A stretch of DNA of 64,000 nucleotides from Riptortus pedestris (lineage: Eukaryota > Arthropoda > Insecta > Hemiptera > Alydidae), in assembly GCA_019009955.1 (NCBI GenBank), contig CM032233.1:81661001-81725000 (forward strand), in the 5' to 3' direction. Shown piece after piece: positions 1 through 12,443 of the stretch. The position numbers were made by a program, and so were the translations under genes. A model generated the notes under the pieces. That model had not been told where the DNA came from. It saw only the letters and a list, made by a program, of their open reading frames with translations, and ran no database searches. The stretch's first letter is position 1, and the number at the start of each line of letters is the position of its first letter.

Positions 1-1229
1 GACACAAAGTACCGGGGTCGGAGAACATCAAGAGTGTAAACACATTTCGGGGCGAAGACTTAGCAATAGCAGAACATCTTAGGCAAACTAAACATCATAT
101 CAGATTTGATGAAGTCAAGGTGCTATCAAATGGTGATTGACACCAAGATCGTATTATAAGCAATCAAGATAGTGAAATGTTCTAAGTTAATTGAACAGAG
201 AAAACGGTTATAGATTGAGTAAACATTGGACGCCTTTTATTCCCCCTAGAAAGAAATATTTAAACAAAGCAGGTATATCACAAGATATCATGCACCGGAG
301 ACAGTATCCGAAGGTGCCTGAAGGAGGAGGTTCCTCCAAGGAAAGAGTTAATATGAACCTTTCAGTCTCAGAGAAAGCCCTGAAAATTCCAGAAATATGT
401 CTAGCGAAACGTCCGCCAGAAACGTGAGTACAATGTCAATACCCCAAGTCTTAGATTGTAACATTGTCAAGGACTGTGTAAGTCTACGAGTATATTTACA
501 TAATATTTCTAAAAATGCCGGCCAAATATTATTCAAAAACTAACAGACTGGTGCGATGAACCAAATTACATTAGCCCAAATTTAAACTGTCATCAAGATG
601 AAGTAGTCAAAGAGTGCGGAAAGCGGACCAACTAACGGAAATAGTCTTCCACGTAACAGTAAAGAAGGTAAACGAAGACTGAAAAGTATGGCTATTGGTC
701 CACATAATGCAGTAAATTTGGTTTTAAGTATGTAGTTATATGTATTATTGAAAGTCCTACCGCTAGTAGGTCTTAGGTAGGCCAAATTGACTACCATTTG
801 AAAGTGCATGAAATCACTTGAATGCCACAGAGTCTATAGTGGTTTACCATTTACTACCCAAAATAGACCTCAAGGCTTAAAGCCGCGACCCTTTAAATCA
901 AACTGAGGTTCCTACGGTTTCAACTATAATTGGCTTCCACACAGCACCGAGCTATTCTGGGAGAACATGTGTGTTGTTTCTTCTCCCCCTGACCATATTG
1001 TAGGACTGCGAAACCAACAACTCACCTATGTGATTCTACCAGTCACAAAATTCGTTCGTGTCTCGTGCTTATTAACCCAGTATTGCCACACACTTCTAGG
1101 AATAACAGAAATCACTCCCCCAGACTTGCAGCTGAAAACCTCTCGACCCGTCCTAACCTTATTCAGTCGGTGCCTAATATACCTCAGAAGAAACTAGACA
1201 GCTAACTTCATTTTTTCAAGAATACGAAC
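1..1229. other. No recognised feature
   Basis: Several short open frames occur on both strands, but none shows a family motif, convincing exon borders or low-ambiguity coding character. I see no repeat shared with the rest of the window. Confidence 0.4.
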
Positions 1230-1235
1230 AATTAC

Positions 1236-2178
1236 AATAAAACCTGTCACGTAAAAATGACGCATGCTCGGCATAATAGCACTATTGGTTGTACTTTATT
1301 TGTCGCATGCTTAGCAAAATATCCATTGAACCTATAATCTATATATATCACACTGACGCTTGCTTGGTTATTTCAGTATTTCTTTTCTCATTTCAGAATA
1401 ATGATAGATGTAGTTACTGATGCAAAAGGATTTTGGAGGGTTTATAACGAACTAAATGACGATATTGAAAATTGCCAAGGTATTGTCGAAAAAGAAACAA
1501 ATGAAAAAGAGTACAACGATAGGAAGGAAACTGCTAGTGATCTAGAAGTACAGTAAGTAAAACAAAATCTTGAGTAGAAGAGATTTCTACGGTTGATGGA
1601 AAGCAAGAACAAATAAAGAGAAAAACATCGATTCTGTGAATATAGGTCCTTCAGATAAACCTAAAATAATTCAAGGGTAGATACACTTGATGAAGCAGGA
1701 GCTATAAATATTTATGCTCAAAACAAAAGGTATGCGGAATTGGAAGAAGTCATATTTCCAGAGTAAGAATTGTTTCTCGGTCGACCTGTGAATGAATGGA
1801 GAACATATAAGAGTTGTCCAGTCAAAACACCTGCAAAAAATATCATGCATGTAAAACCTGGCCCCTCAGTTCAGCCTAAAATCAGTGATGATCAACTTCA
1901 ATCATTTTCATTATTTTTACCAGATGATATTTTATATGAAATAGTTTTTCACTCAAAGCATTCGTCGTGTGCAAAGTGAAAACCCATATAAACATAAATT
2001 CTTTTTAAAATATAATTTCTTAATTTGTATTTATAAAGTGTTATTAATGTAAAATTATCTTTAATTAAACAAAATACATTATAAATGGTTTACTTATGCA
2101 TATTTATATATACTACAAAAAATGATAACTTTTGGTATGCGTCAAATTGACACATGTTTGGCTAGATTAGGGTTGAAA
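1236..2178 (+). mobile_element. Decayed piggyBac-like transposon with imperfect inverted ends
   Basis: The transposase remnant (next entry) is bracketed by similar ends in opposite orientation. Left is about 1236-1268, containing TGTCACGTAAAAATGACGCA. Right is about 2137-2175, whose reverse complement contains ATGTGTCAATTTGACGCAT. The shared core is roughly AAAC-TGTCA-N-TGACGCAT. The expected TTAA target duplication is not intact: TTGA follows GGG on the right and no TTAA borders the left, so the outer limits are uncertain. The element has no coding capacity left for a full enzyme, which usually needs about 500-600 codons. Confidence 0.5.
1401..1979 (+). pseudogene. piggyBac-like transposase, N-terminal part, disabled
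   Basis: piggyBac-family transposases cut and paste DNA at TTAA. The first frame (1401-1555) begins with Met-Ile-Asp and reads through an acidic Glu/Asp-rich stretch to a stop at 1554, typical of piggyBac N-termini. Reading then shifts frame with several stops. From about 1685 an acidic stretch resumes, followed at 1770-1979 by a segment with FLGRPVNEWRTYK, then KTPAKNIMH, then SLFLPDDILYEIVFH. The order Trp - basic/Pro - 'KNI' - Leu/Phe-rich helix is what the start of the DDE_Tnp_1_7 domain looks like. The DDD catalytic core and C-terminal Cys-rich domain are absent. An apparent acceptor (TTTCAG at about 1395) and donor (GTAAGT at 1553) flank the first frame, but the stop there argues against a used exon. 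Family call is by motif memory only. Confidence 0.6.
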
Positions 2179-2179
2179 T

Positions 2180-5100
2180 GAACATTGGAAATCCAGGCTT
2201 AATAAAATTCAAATGGGTATATATCGTTTAATTAGAACTCATAAACACTTTTGTTATTACTTATCTCCTCAATTTTATTCCGAATGTTCAACTAGCTTGT
2301 AACAAACAACTCATGCACCATACGTTTCTCAAATTTGAAACACGCCCAGACTTCAATAAACTTCCACCTCCAACAACTGAATGAATCTCTGTATTCAAAT
2401 GAATGATTAGCTGCTGCTCTGGACGAGGCTTTAATATGTCTTTTCTAACTCAAGTAATTCTAATCAGTTTACCATTTCTAGTGTAATTTCTAGTTAACCT
2501 GAACTTACAAGTTTGTACATATGGTCACAATTTTGATAAGACTTTACACATCAGGAGATAGTAATGTCACAGCCCATGCATTTCTGGATTCAACTTTGTT
2601 TGTTTTGCCATTAGTAGGTGCTAATTGACATAAATGGAGTAGTCTAACATACTTTTCTAATTCTAGAGTGTGTCTAAGATGTCACTCTCCGGAGTAATTT
2701 AATCTATATTGCCCATCCATTCGAACTATTTATAAAATAGTATCAAAATACAGAGATATTTCTTACTCTTATACTATCGTTCATTTCGTTAATTCGTCGG
2801 CATGGCTAATCCAGTATTTGAAACGTCCTCTCTCGTCGACGCCCTGTTTAGAGATGAAACAGATGTAGAAGTGATTGAAGGAAGGGCCATACATCTTGGC
2901 CCCTGTCTTCCCTAAGCCATACAAACTTTGTTCACACCGGGCAGACGATACATAAGTTGGAACTTCAGAATTAATCATTGGATAAAATTGGCATCAAAAA
3001 CACTGTCTTTATATCTGGCTGTACATTCCTTCCAACGGTCCATTGACGTAGGAAGGTAGTTTGAAAACGTTAAGAGTAACCTCCTGGGGTAAACCCATTT
3101 CAAGTATATAACATTCATTGCAAACCCTAATATCAAGTCTGAAGTTTCTCTAATAAAGTTATTTAGTCCTTGCAGGCTAATGCCTCTGCCTCTACTTTCA
3201 CTCAATCACATTTTAATAGTTGTTCAGTTCAGAGTGTTAAATATATCCACACATATAGATTGCACTGAGCTCAGTAAAATATATGTGCTCATTGTATTTC
3301 AACTGTAATGAAGAATTCACATCTGTATTGAACACAGTAAATTAGTTTTTATTGACTTCCACCATCAGCTTCCACACTGTCACTGAATACTTTGTCTTAC
3401 CCCATTTTAAAACCATCAGAAATCAGATTCTGTAGTTTTTCCTCTAACATAGGAACACGTTCTGCTGTGAGTTAATTACTTTTCGTGACTCAGTTTTATC
3501 AACCTCGGCGACTTATTCATTTATTAATATTTAAAATACTGTCGCCTTAATTCATACTAATACTTCTTGAGCTACCACCACATCACTATTTGGAGCTACA
3601 CTGCAAATATCTGGTTCAAGGGACTCCTCCCACATGTTCAAATACACAGCTCATATTCAAGTAGAACATCTATCTAAAACCTACTTAGAATTCAGTAAGA
3701 TTCTACAATTTAGCTACCCTCCCTCCTTCATCTGGCATTAGTTTTGGAAGGATCTTCTACTACTTTACCAGTCTATTGGGCATTCAGCTAATTCCCCCCT
3801 GCCTTTATGTTTCTCGGCAAGAACACCTGACATCCATTGATTCAGTCAGTCAGTACCTTCATTTTCTTTTTTTTTTGCTTGGCATCGATGACATCCGCTG
3901 CCCCCCACTCAGAACACTTAAAGCGATTGAGGTTCATTGCCTCATTTTTGTTCACATCACTCAAAATTGGTACTTAATAAAACTTGTTTATTAGGAGCAA
4001 AGGGTATGCAAGGAGCTTCAGTGGACTAATAGATCATTGGCCATTCTGCCTTGCTGGTCTAGTATTCATCCACGCCGTTCTTTTCAGGCGGCGTTTCTCC
4101 TATCCCAGTATGCTTATCTATTTTGTGGGTTTAGCATTTCGCCCATTTATTTTTATTATTTTGTTACTTGATATTCATTCCGTATCACCTCGAAAAATCC
4201 TGTATTTTATTAATATCATATTGTTTATTTGCTTCCCCCATTATTTGGAGCTAGAATCTCAGAAGGGATCCTTATCGCGTTTCTTCGAAAATTTAGGTAT
4301 TAGGTGTAGAGGAGTTGTGAGAAGCTTTAGCCAAGTCTTATACTTCATTACAGTTCAGTCCTCCTGGACAGGAGTCCATCCATTACTTCGGGTACCGTGT
4401 CCGGTACTTTTAGGGCAGCGTTTCTGGATGTCGATACTATGAGACTCGTTATATATGAAATAAATACATAGACAACTCTTATGTATTCCAATATTATTTC
4501 TGAAATGATACTAATTTCAATAAGGAATAAAATATTTCTTTTTATTTATTTCATACTGATTTCAGTGTCTAAATTAATTATTTTTTTTTAATTTTGAATT
4601 TTTCTATAGGATCGGATGATCATTACTGCAAATTTATGGTTATGATTAGTTTTCATATTCCAACAAGCCAGGTTTTAGTTAAGATTGATCACTCACGCTT
4701 CTTTATATTTTGCTTAATTCCATTTTTTAATTTGATTTTTGTTCTACAATATCGCATTCAGTGTACCCATGAAAGGCCGAATTGGAAACATAGGGTTTCT
4801 TCTACATGTATGTTTTATTCTTTATTATATTTAAGTTTTTTTTAAGCTATTCCCTAGTAACCCAATGACGCATGACTCTATGTAAATATAAATTAAAATG
4901 TACGAAATGAGTATAAACGATAATTATAAATTCAGTTTATGCTACTCAGTTCAATATAATTTTAAGGAGGAGTTGAATTAGAAGTGTAACACTTTCGAAG
5001 TATTAAATGCATTTCAATTTAATGGATATGATTAAAAGTTTTATTACCCTTTTTTCCAATTTTCAAAAGAGTAAAGGCCCCAGCTGATATGTCAGCAATG

Positions 5101-5550
5101 AACTTTGGGTGAGAAAATTTCGGTAAAAACTTTTTCGGGCTCAGAGGACCATTACAACGGAGCAGAGTGTATCGAAGGGGACTGATTGGGTTAGAAAGTA
5201 ATATCCATGATGCTGCGGAGAGAAGAGAAAGCTGCCACTGTTGGGAAAGAAAATAAGAAGTCGTCTCTTCAACTTTTGACAGTTTCCGTTCTTCATCTTC
5301 ATCAGAGCAGGGGAAAGGAAGAAATATCTAGAGGGAATTAGCTAGTCCCAAGGGGACCTGCCATTCTCCAATCGCACCCTCCTCTCTGCCCCACTTTTGG
5401 CCCTTACGTCAAGTTTACTGCTTCTTCTACTTCAATGCCCCATTCATTATGTACCACATCTGTCATAACGTAAAAACGACGAGTCAAACACTACACCCGA
5501 TAAAGCAGACCAGTACATTCTGTTTCCAGTAGAGATAGTTCATAGTTGAT
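2180..5550. other. Unassigned 3.4 kb
   Basis: No shared repeat or recognised coding region. Two adjoining minus-strand frames (3205-2975 and 2978-2781, different phases) include the run DRWKECTARYKDSVFDANF, which reads like protein, but I cannot assign a family and there is no support for a start or splice sites. Open frames at 3776-4845 are Phe/Ile-rich products of AT-rich sequence and are not reported as genes. Confidence 0.35.
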
Positions 5551-5555
5551 GTATC

Positions 5556-5556
<1 letters not shown>

Positions 5557-5625
<69 letters not shown>

Positions 5626-6437
5626 GTAACCAATGTCTGTACATTGATTTTTTTCTTGAAATTTCACGATACCTTTTCGTTTTACATGTCATAGTCACGA
5701 TATCTGCAATTTGTTTCTTTGGTGTCTGTTTGTTTGTTTGTCCGTTACCTTTTCACGCATAAACGGCTGAACCGATTTTAATGAAACTTGGTATGTATAT
5801 TACTACTAACCCAACTTAGACTATAGGATACATTAATGTTCTCTGAGACGAACCGGAGTGAGGGTTATAGGGGAGGCCTGAAATTAAAAATAGTGATATT
5901 TCGTTTCGTATTGATTTTTCGGAAAATATGCACACAACAAAAGTTTTTTTTTATTTTGTTACTTAGAGTAAATTTGTTATATACACTTTTGTCGTATACC
6001 GAAGTATAAATGAGTTATACGCTAAAAACTATAGCATTTTATTTAGCACAAAAGACTCAACAGAACTAAACAAAACTCGGTATGTGTTTTAGCACAAACT
6101 CTTCCATGGTGATAAGCTGTACAAACATTTTTAGGGACCAGTATGAGTGTTTTATGACAGATTGGTTCATTATAGATGATATTTAATTCTAATAAACGCT
6201 ATCCATGATTATAATTGGAATTATTCACAGTGTCAAACAATGATGAGGGAATTTCCTTGGGACTTATTTTCATTTATTCTTCAAAACTAAATTTCTATTA
6301 TATAAGTCCCATGCCTAACCCTCACGAGAAAACTATACGCCCAGACGGGAAGTGTAGTTGTATACACATTGAAGCATAGCCAAAATAAAAACTATCATTC
6401 ATCCTCCAATGATTTCCCCGGCAAAGCCGAGTACCTT
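5557..6437 (+). mobile_element. Helitron-like non-autonomous element, copy B1
   Basis: It begins with a (TA)n tract (5562-5622) followed by ATTGTAACCAATGTCTGTAC and a conserved block CGCATAAACGGCTGAACCGA, shared with the copies at 6757-7934 and (minus) 32120-32641. The 3' end keeps a degenerate hairpin (CCCCGGCAAAGCCGAG at about 6416) but the terminal CTAG is mutated (GGATAGCA). A (CA)n tract follows directly. No ORF for Rep or helicase is present. Compared with B2 it is shorter, with fewer internal repeat units. Confidence 0.7.
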
Positions 6438-6441
6438 GGAT

Positions 6442-6490
<49 letters not shown>

Positions 6491-6511
6491 ACATATATAT
6501 ATATATATATA
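6438..6511. repeat. (CA)n followed by (TA)n microsatellite
   Basis: Uninterrupted CA dinucleotides at about 6445-6488, a short GAAC interruption, then TA repeats to about 6511. It lies at the degraded 3' end of Helitron copy B1. Confidence 0.95.
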
Positions 6512-6756
6512 CTTAGTACTCTGTTAGTCAGTAGGTTTTATAGGCCTGTTATCCGTATAGGGCTGTTTACGTTCTAGTCCGAGTCTGTTTACTTACATCT
6601 TACATCAGTCAAACGAAGGGTGGTTTTAGCTTGTGACCTGGTAAATTGTTTTCTTGTAGTAGGTCGTTGTCCATTATCCGTATTAAGTAGTTTGCTCGTA
6701 TAGTTGCTTGAGTGTGAGAACATGTTTGATATAATGTTAAGGTGTTTACACAGTTA

Positions 6757-6822
<66 letters not shown>

Positions 6823-7934
6823 AATAAAATTGTAACCTCTGTCTGTACATTGATTTTTTTCGCGAAATTTCACGATAACTTTTCGTTTCACATTTCATAG
6901 ACACCATAACTACATTTTGTTTCTTTCGTGTCTGTTTGTTTGTTTGTTTGTTTGTTTGTTTATTTGTTTGTTTGTTTGTTACCTTTTCACGCATAAACGG
7001 CTGAACCGAATTTTATGAAACTTGGTATGTATATTACTACTAGCCCAACTTAGACTTTAGGCTATATTAATATTCTCTAAGATGAACAGAAGTGGGGGTT
7101 ATAAGGGAGGCCTGAAATTAAAAATAGCGATATTTCGTTTCCTATTGCTTTTTCAGCAAATATGCACATAACAAAAGTTGTTTATTATGTAATTTAGAGT
7201 AACTTTTGTTATATGCACTTTTGCCGTATACGGAAGTATAAATGAGTTATACGCTAAAAACTATAGCGGAAGTCCACAATTTTATTTGGCACAAAAGACT
7301 CAACCGAACTAAACCAAACTCGCTATGTGAATTAATACTAACGATTTCCTTATAATAAGGCATACTAACATTTCTAGGGACGGGCAGGAGTGGGGGTTAT
7401 AAGGGAGGCCTGAAATTAAAAATAGCGATATTTCGTTTCCTATTGCTTTTTCAGCAAATATAAATATAACAAAAGTTGTTTATTTTGTTATTTGGAGTAA
7501 CTTTTGTTATATACACTTTTATCGTATACCTAAGTATAAATGACTTATACGTTAAAACTTTAGCGGGCACTAACGGCTGAACCGAACTGAACAAAACTCG
7601 GTATGTCAATTAGCATTAATTCTTCCATGATTATAAGCTATATTAAATTTTTTAGGTTCGAACGGGAGGGGGGGGGGGTTATAAGGGAGGCCTGAAATAA
7701 AAATTCACCATATTTACATATATAAGAGACGGGAAATATAAAAATATCGAAGACTGCGAAGCCTTATCGAACAAATAATTCTATTATTAGCAAATCCACG
7801 GCAAAGACGGGTATCAATCCTAAACACTGGGACGGGTAAATGTCAAAATATTGTGCAATGTAAAGCCTGCTAAAAAATACCATCACCATTCAGCCTCAAA
7901 TGAATTCCCGGGCGAAGCCGGGTATCTGAGCTAG
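6757..7934 (+). mobile_element. Helitron-like non-autonomous element, copy B2, both termini visible
   Basis: Begins TCTATATATA at 6757 with a host A before it, and ends GAGCTAG at 7934 with a host T after it. That fits the 5'-TC ... CTRR-3' ends and A|T insertion of canonical Helitrons. A GC hairpin (CCCGG 7907-7911, loop, CCGGG 7918-7922) lies 8 bases before the terminal CTAG. There is no inverted terminal repeat and no target duplication, as expected for rolling-circle elements. Internally it holds a (TA)n tract, a (TTTG)n run (about 6931-6978) and three divergent tandem copies of a roughly 290-base unit, each containing GGGGGTTATAAGGGAGGCCT (near 7093, 7391 and 7675). No protein is encoded; movement would need a Rep-helicase in trans. 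Confidence 0.82.
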
Positions 7935-8388
7935 TATGGGTATAAATCAGAGCTAATATTACATAATTAAATTAGAATCTGGACCTATGTTCGTCGACGC
8001 ATCGTCTGTTGATATTAGCGTGTGTCCGTCAGTTGGCGTATTTCTTTTAAGTAGTTGCAAAAGTCTGAATATCGTGTCTGAGCTGTTCGTTAATAATGCC
8101 CCCCGTTGAATGACCGTTGTTTGTAAATCATTGCTCTCGATGTCATTTGTCAGCTTTTGTCGAGTTATGTCCCTCGAGAAACACGATTTGACAAGATAGA
8201 TCGTTTAATAGAAGACATCGTTACAGTGTAGATGCGATAAACTCCATCCTAAAAGTTGTTTCTTGCGCTATCATATTCAATAATATTTAATTACTCAAAA
8301 TTTATAATTTGTTGTATATATTTAATATTTCACATTATTTTATGTTATTTTATAATACATTGGTTGATATTTAAAGGTTTCATCTCAA
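7935..8388. other. No recognised feature
   Basis: Mixed-composition unique sequence between the Helitron copy and a possible MITE; no coding or repeat signal seen. Confidence 0.4.
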
Positions 8389-8401
8389 TTCAACCTATTC
8401 A

Positions 8402-8536
8402 CTCCCTAATGCCCACCATATGATATATCATACATTTAAAAAAACGGTTAAGTAGGTAAAAAATGAAAATTATTTCAGGTTAAAATTATTGTATATAATG
8501 TATGCAAGAGGAAACTAAAAAAAATTTCATGAAAAC

Positions 8537-8578
<42 letters not shown>

Positions 8579-8606
8579 TTTTTTATTTCGGGCATTAATG
8601 GGTTAA
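8402..8606. mobile_element. Possible small inverted-repeat element (MITE-like) with long poly(T)
   Basis: CTCCCTAATGCCC (8402-8414) matches the reverse complement of GGGCATTAATGGG (8590-8602) at 11 of 13 positions, followed on the right by TTAA (8603-8606). No TTAA borders the left end. Inside are a near-palindrome around CATATGATATATCATA (about 8417) and a T-run of about 37 (8541-8577). This resembles the TTAA elements elsewhere in the window, but one degraded end keeps confidence low. Confidence 0.3.
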
Positions 8607-9832
8607 TTCCAAGTAGGATGTCAACTCCTATAGAAATTAAGAATTTTGGAGCCTCCTTTGAGTGACTTGATACTTTTTATTCATCCTCTCATATATTTAG
8701 TTTATAAAAAAAATTGTCTATTTGATGTTTCAAAAGCATCGTGGAAAGTGCCAAATTAGTATCTTAACGGTATTGTAAATATAAAACCAGGAATACTTAT
8801 GGATTAATATATTTTTTTATTAGAAAATATTGACAGTAACATTTTGAAAACTTTATTTTTTAAAAATTTTAATTTCTATTGTCAGTCAGACGTTCCCTCA
8901 CAAAGAATACCTACGAAATTCAACAAAAATAGGCTGTATGAAAAACTGATTACTACAAATACTATGATTATTCGAAGCAATGCGGAGATAATTGTTTTTG
9001 ATTTGGCACATTCAATGTATTGGCAATTATCAAACTAAATGTACTGTAATGCCTTTATAAGTGGTTTCATTATATTGCTAATTAATATTGTCAACCAATA
9101 GAGAGGTCACGATCAAAGCCATTACCTGAATTAGCAAGCTATGATTTGAAACACGTGTCCTATTTCCAGTCATTCAGTTTCAAATTTTCTTCACGATTGA
9201 ATTGAGTATTATGTTAATTTTAGATATAAAAGTATGCGTTAGTTTATTGTAATCTTAATAAAATTACATTTTCTTTATTTATATTTGTTTTGTATCTGTA
9301 AAATTCTTGAAATATTGAACCGAGACAAATTCCTTGTGTAGCCTATTACCGCATTCTTTCAGCATGTAGAAAAATGAATGAATAAGAGAAGCGGTCCTCG
9401 AGGGCGGTCACTTAATATCAGCTAATATAACCAAATATTTCCTACTTGCCCCAAATATGCTCTATAATAATGCCGGGCTGGTTAAAAGATTTAGTCTATA
9501 AGCAAAATGAAATATCTTAACGGCATTCGCTCATATTTTCTTTTGATCTATTACCAAGCCAACGTTCAGACTATTGCTTTCAATTCTGCCAAAAGAATTC
9601 GTGCTCAGAAAAAGAGTGATATTTAAGTGAATATTGTATTCACAACGTAGTCACTTTAATATGATAGCAAGTCAAATGTAAATGGAGATGATAACCTGCT
9701 ACATGGTTGCTTTGCTTGTTTATGGTGAAGAAAACGTTTTTACGTTGTCTTAGTTTTTATAAGCTTAACATGAACAATTGGAATTTATATATTTATAAAA
9801 CAGCTTCTATTATTAGGCTCTAGTTGTTTTTT
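8607..9832. other. No recognised feature
   Basis: AT-rich sequence without recognisable coding or repeat structure. Confidence 0.4.
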
Positions 9833-10416
9833 TTCGTAATATCTCCGTTACTATAAGTCGCATCGAAAAAATGTATAGAATCAATCTTATGGCAAATTAA
9901 ACTTACTATAAATATTTTTATATACATTTATTCTTTATCTTGAATATTAGCCTTCAGCAAGCCCCCACTTCTATTCATGTTACATAAACAATACTGGGTT
10001 ATAATAAACCGTAACATTCGAAGCTTAAATACCACATATTGCTTTCAAGAGACCTTTATCATACGAAATACATGAGAAATATGTTCTAGTGACCCCCCCC
10101 TTCTTAAGTTTTTGGACTACTTAAATTTGACTGATTGAGATAAAAATTATTGTACTCATTATAAATTACAGTACAAGATATAGTAAATAGTTTTTAATCA
10201 AATTATTACGTTATATGCAGATATATTTCAAGAATTGTATTTCTTTCCTGTAAGAAGTAGGTAGAACTGTTTGTTTACATTTCAGATGCTTTCCGTCGGG
10301 TGGTTTCTTAATATCGTTTGTATTCACTCACTTAATATTCACGGTGGTGTTGTGTTACCGGTATGTCGATTTATCTATTCTTAAACTTCACATGGGAAAT
10401 GCATGACGGACTTTTT
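9833..10416 (+). mobile_element. HINE copy 1, 5'-truncated
   Basis: Starts inside the family at the conserved ATCTCCGTTACTATA block and runs to the 3' terminus. The terminus carries a deletion: GGGAAAT is joined directly to GCATGACGGACTTTTT, so the 3' subterminal repeat and half the hairpin are lost. The C-run (10094-10102) and the conserved TTTGGACTACTTAAATTTGA segment are intact. Confidence 0.85.
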
Positions 10417-11510
10417 ACATTTATAACAATAATAATTTTATCATGTCATCAAGATTTTAATTGCTCAAGTTAGGTCATAAAAGTGGTTCAAATATTTATT
10501 CATTTCAATAAAGAAAACCAAACAGCCGCCATTGTGGTTAAAGTGAAAAACATTTGTATAACTGAGGGAAATTTATCTCTACAGTATTTAGGGGATAAGT
10601 GGTAAAAGAAGATTTATTAAAATCTGACTCATCCTGTAAAATGACTGTACTCTAATCGGATTATAGTTAGTCAAAAGAGGGAGGTAATTGCTCATCATGC
10701 GCCCCAACCGCGAGCCCTTTAATCACGTAATTAATTTTATATCAAAGGACCCGCGAGAGTGTTTGTCCAATCAGTAGCCGGCTCAGGAGGCATCAGTCAC
10801 GTAAGTATCCAGTCAAAAATAACCTTGGGAAACATATAAATTTTTTATTTTTAAGCCGTTGGTCTTTTTATATCTGAAAACTCTTACCTTTATCATGGAA
10901 AGATTATCTTATACAGGTACCTCGTGTGTTTTAGCTTAAGCCTCTAAAATATGCTGGAAACTTTCGAACCCAAAGTAATAAATTTAAATTCAATTAATTA
11001 ATATGTGTGTGTTGAGCAGAAAATTTGGGTGTGTCAATTAACGCGATAACTTTTGCACGGGACTTGCATTATCTGACAATTCAGAATACAAGCCTTTTTC
11101 AAAAGTTTCAGTTCTAAGAGTGTTACCCAGAGAATCGGTTGAGCGTGATCTCTCTCTCGAGATTTGGGAGTGAGGTGGAAACAAAGAATAGAGAATTAGG
11201 GAATTCCAGATCCCCCAAAAATAAAATATTTATTCAACTCGTTATTTGGCTGCCATAAGGTTTTTAATGTATACAACCCCCAGAAAGGACGGCAATGCAT
11301 TTGCTAAACTCTATGCAGTAACTGAGTACAGGAGTTATTTGTCTTCCAAAAAAAAACAAAAAAAAGATATACATATCAGTAATGGGGCAATAATTATTAT
11401 TTTAACAAATAGTTTTGATATGAATTTCATGGTTTAATGAAAAATGGAACTTCATTAAAAAAAAAAAAAATTGAAAATTTTAATCAAGAACTATTCATGT
11501 TTTCCTATTT
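10417..11510. other. No recognised feature
   Basis: Unique AT-rich sequence. A slightly GC-richer patch lies at about 10690-10800 but shows no motif I recognise. Confidence 0.4.
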
Positions 11511-11700
11511 GTGTTTAGTAGTTAGTAGCAGCCCCTGCGTGACGGACTTTATTTTAATCTGACGTAACGGAAATATTTCGAATTTTCAAAATTCTCCCCC
11601 TCTAACCCCCCCCCCCTTCCCCCTGGTCCGATTTCAGCCGTTAACGAACTTGATCTTTCTTTTTACCGCTAGAGTATAAGAGAGGGAAATCTACTAAAAG
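11511..11700. mobile_element. HINE fragments: plus-strand 3' end abutting a deleted minus copy
   Basis: 11511-11550 is the last 40 bases of a plus copy, with GCAGCCCCTGCGTGACGGAC. It abuts a minus-oriented piece (about 11557-11675) carrying TAACGGAAATATTTCG, a C-run and the conserved AACGAACTTGATCTTTCTTT. The minus piece then jumps to the 5' terminal GGGAAATCTACTAAAAG at about 11683-11700, so the microsatellite region is deleted. The T-run junction fits insertion of one copy beside or into another. Confidence 0.75.
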
Positions 11701-12443
11701 GTGGGTCAAGTTTCTCACCATTTATAAAGCTTGTCATCCTTTAATAATAAATTTACATGTTGACAAAATAAAAAAAAAACGTATGTTTTAGAGTTGTAAA
11801 AAAATTGTTAATGAAACTAATTTATTGTATATAATTATTTAAATCGATGAATTCTAGAGTATGCAGTTTTAGAATTTGTGCTAATTTTTTTAACAAAAGT
11901 ATTATATACGTGTAAGTAATTCAATAATTTTTGCAGAATTTAATTACATTATATTAGAAAATTGTTTATAGATAAAAAAAACTATTTGGTCCTATTATGT
12001 TATCATAAGATTTAATGGAAGTAAACACATTTCATTTCATTTTATAACACGTTTGTAGTTAAAATCCAACGACCCTTCACTATGCAGCAGCTCATAAACT
12101 CAAACTACACAATCAATTGAAGTAATTGAATAACGGCTCCATCCCAAACCATCATAAAATGTATTGATCTGCCTAAATAAGCACTTTCGTTGGATTGATT
12201 TGATATACTACTTAAATTGCCAGCCAGTTGCTGGTTATTGAATGATAATAAAGTATGATTGGGTATCAGCTACAAAAAGCACTCAATACTTACAGTAGAT
12301 GAGTTTCTTTTTTATGCTAACAGTTTCGGACATCCTAGGTACCTTTCTTCAGAGCTACAATGAACGAAAAATACTAGTGTACGAGGTTTGTGAAATATAG
12401 TGAAAGAATAACAGAACTTCTAAAAGAAATTTATAAGTAACAA
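11701..12443. other. No recognised feature
   Basis: AT-rich sequence with no visible gene or repeat. Confidence 0.4.

Noticed and set aside
1395..1558. Bona fide exon with acceptor and GTAAGT donor
   Set aside because: A stop overlaps the donor, downstream frames are broken, and the product reads as a piggyBac N-terminus, so it is treated as a pseudogene.
2781..3205. Two adjacent minus-strand frames with protein-like stretches
   Set aside because: Phase differs, no family recognised and no exon signals. Left as unassigned.
3984..4442. 152-codon ORF
   Set aside because: Phe/Ile/Leu-rich frame in AT-rich DNA resembling a membrane protein only by composition; no motif recognised.
5559..5762. 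ORFs made largely of Tyr-Ile repeats (also near 6758, 29484, 31303, 32430, 35800, 55718)
   Set aside because: They are translations of (TA)n microsatellites inside transposons and do not represent proteins.
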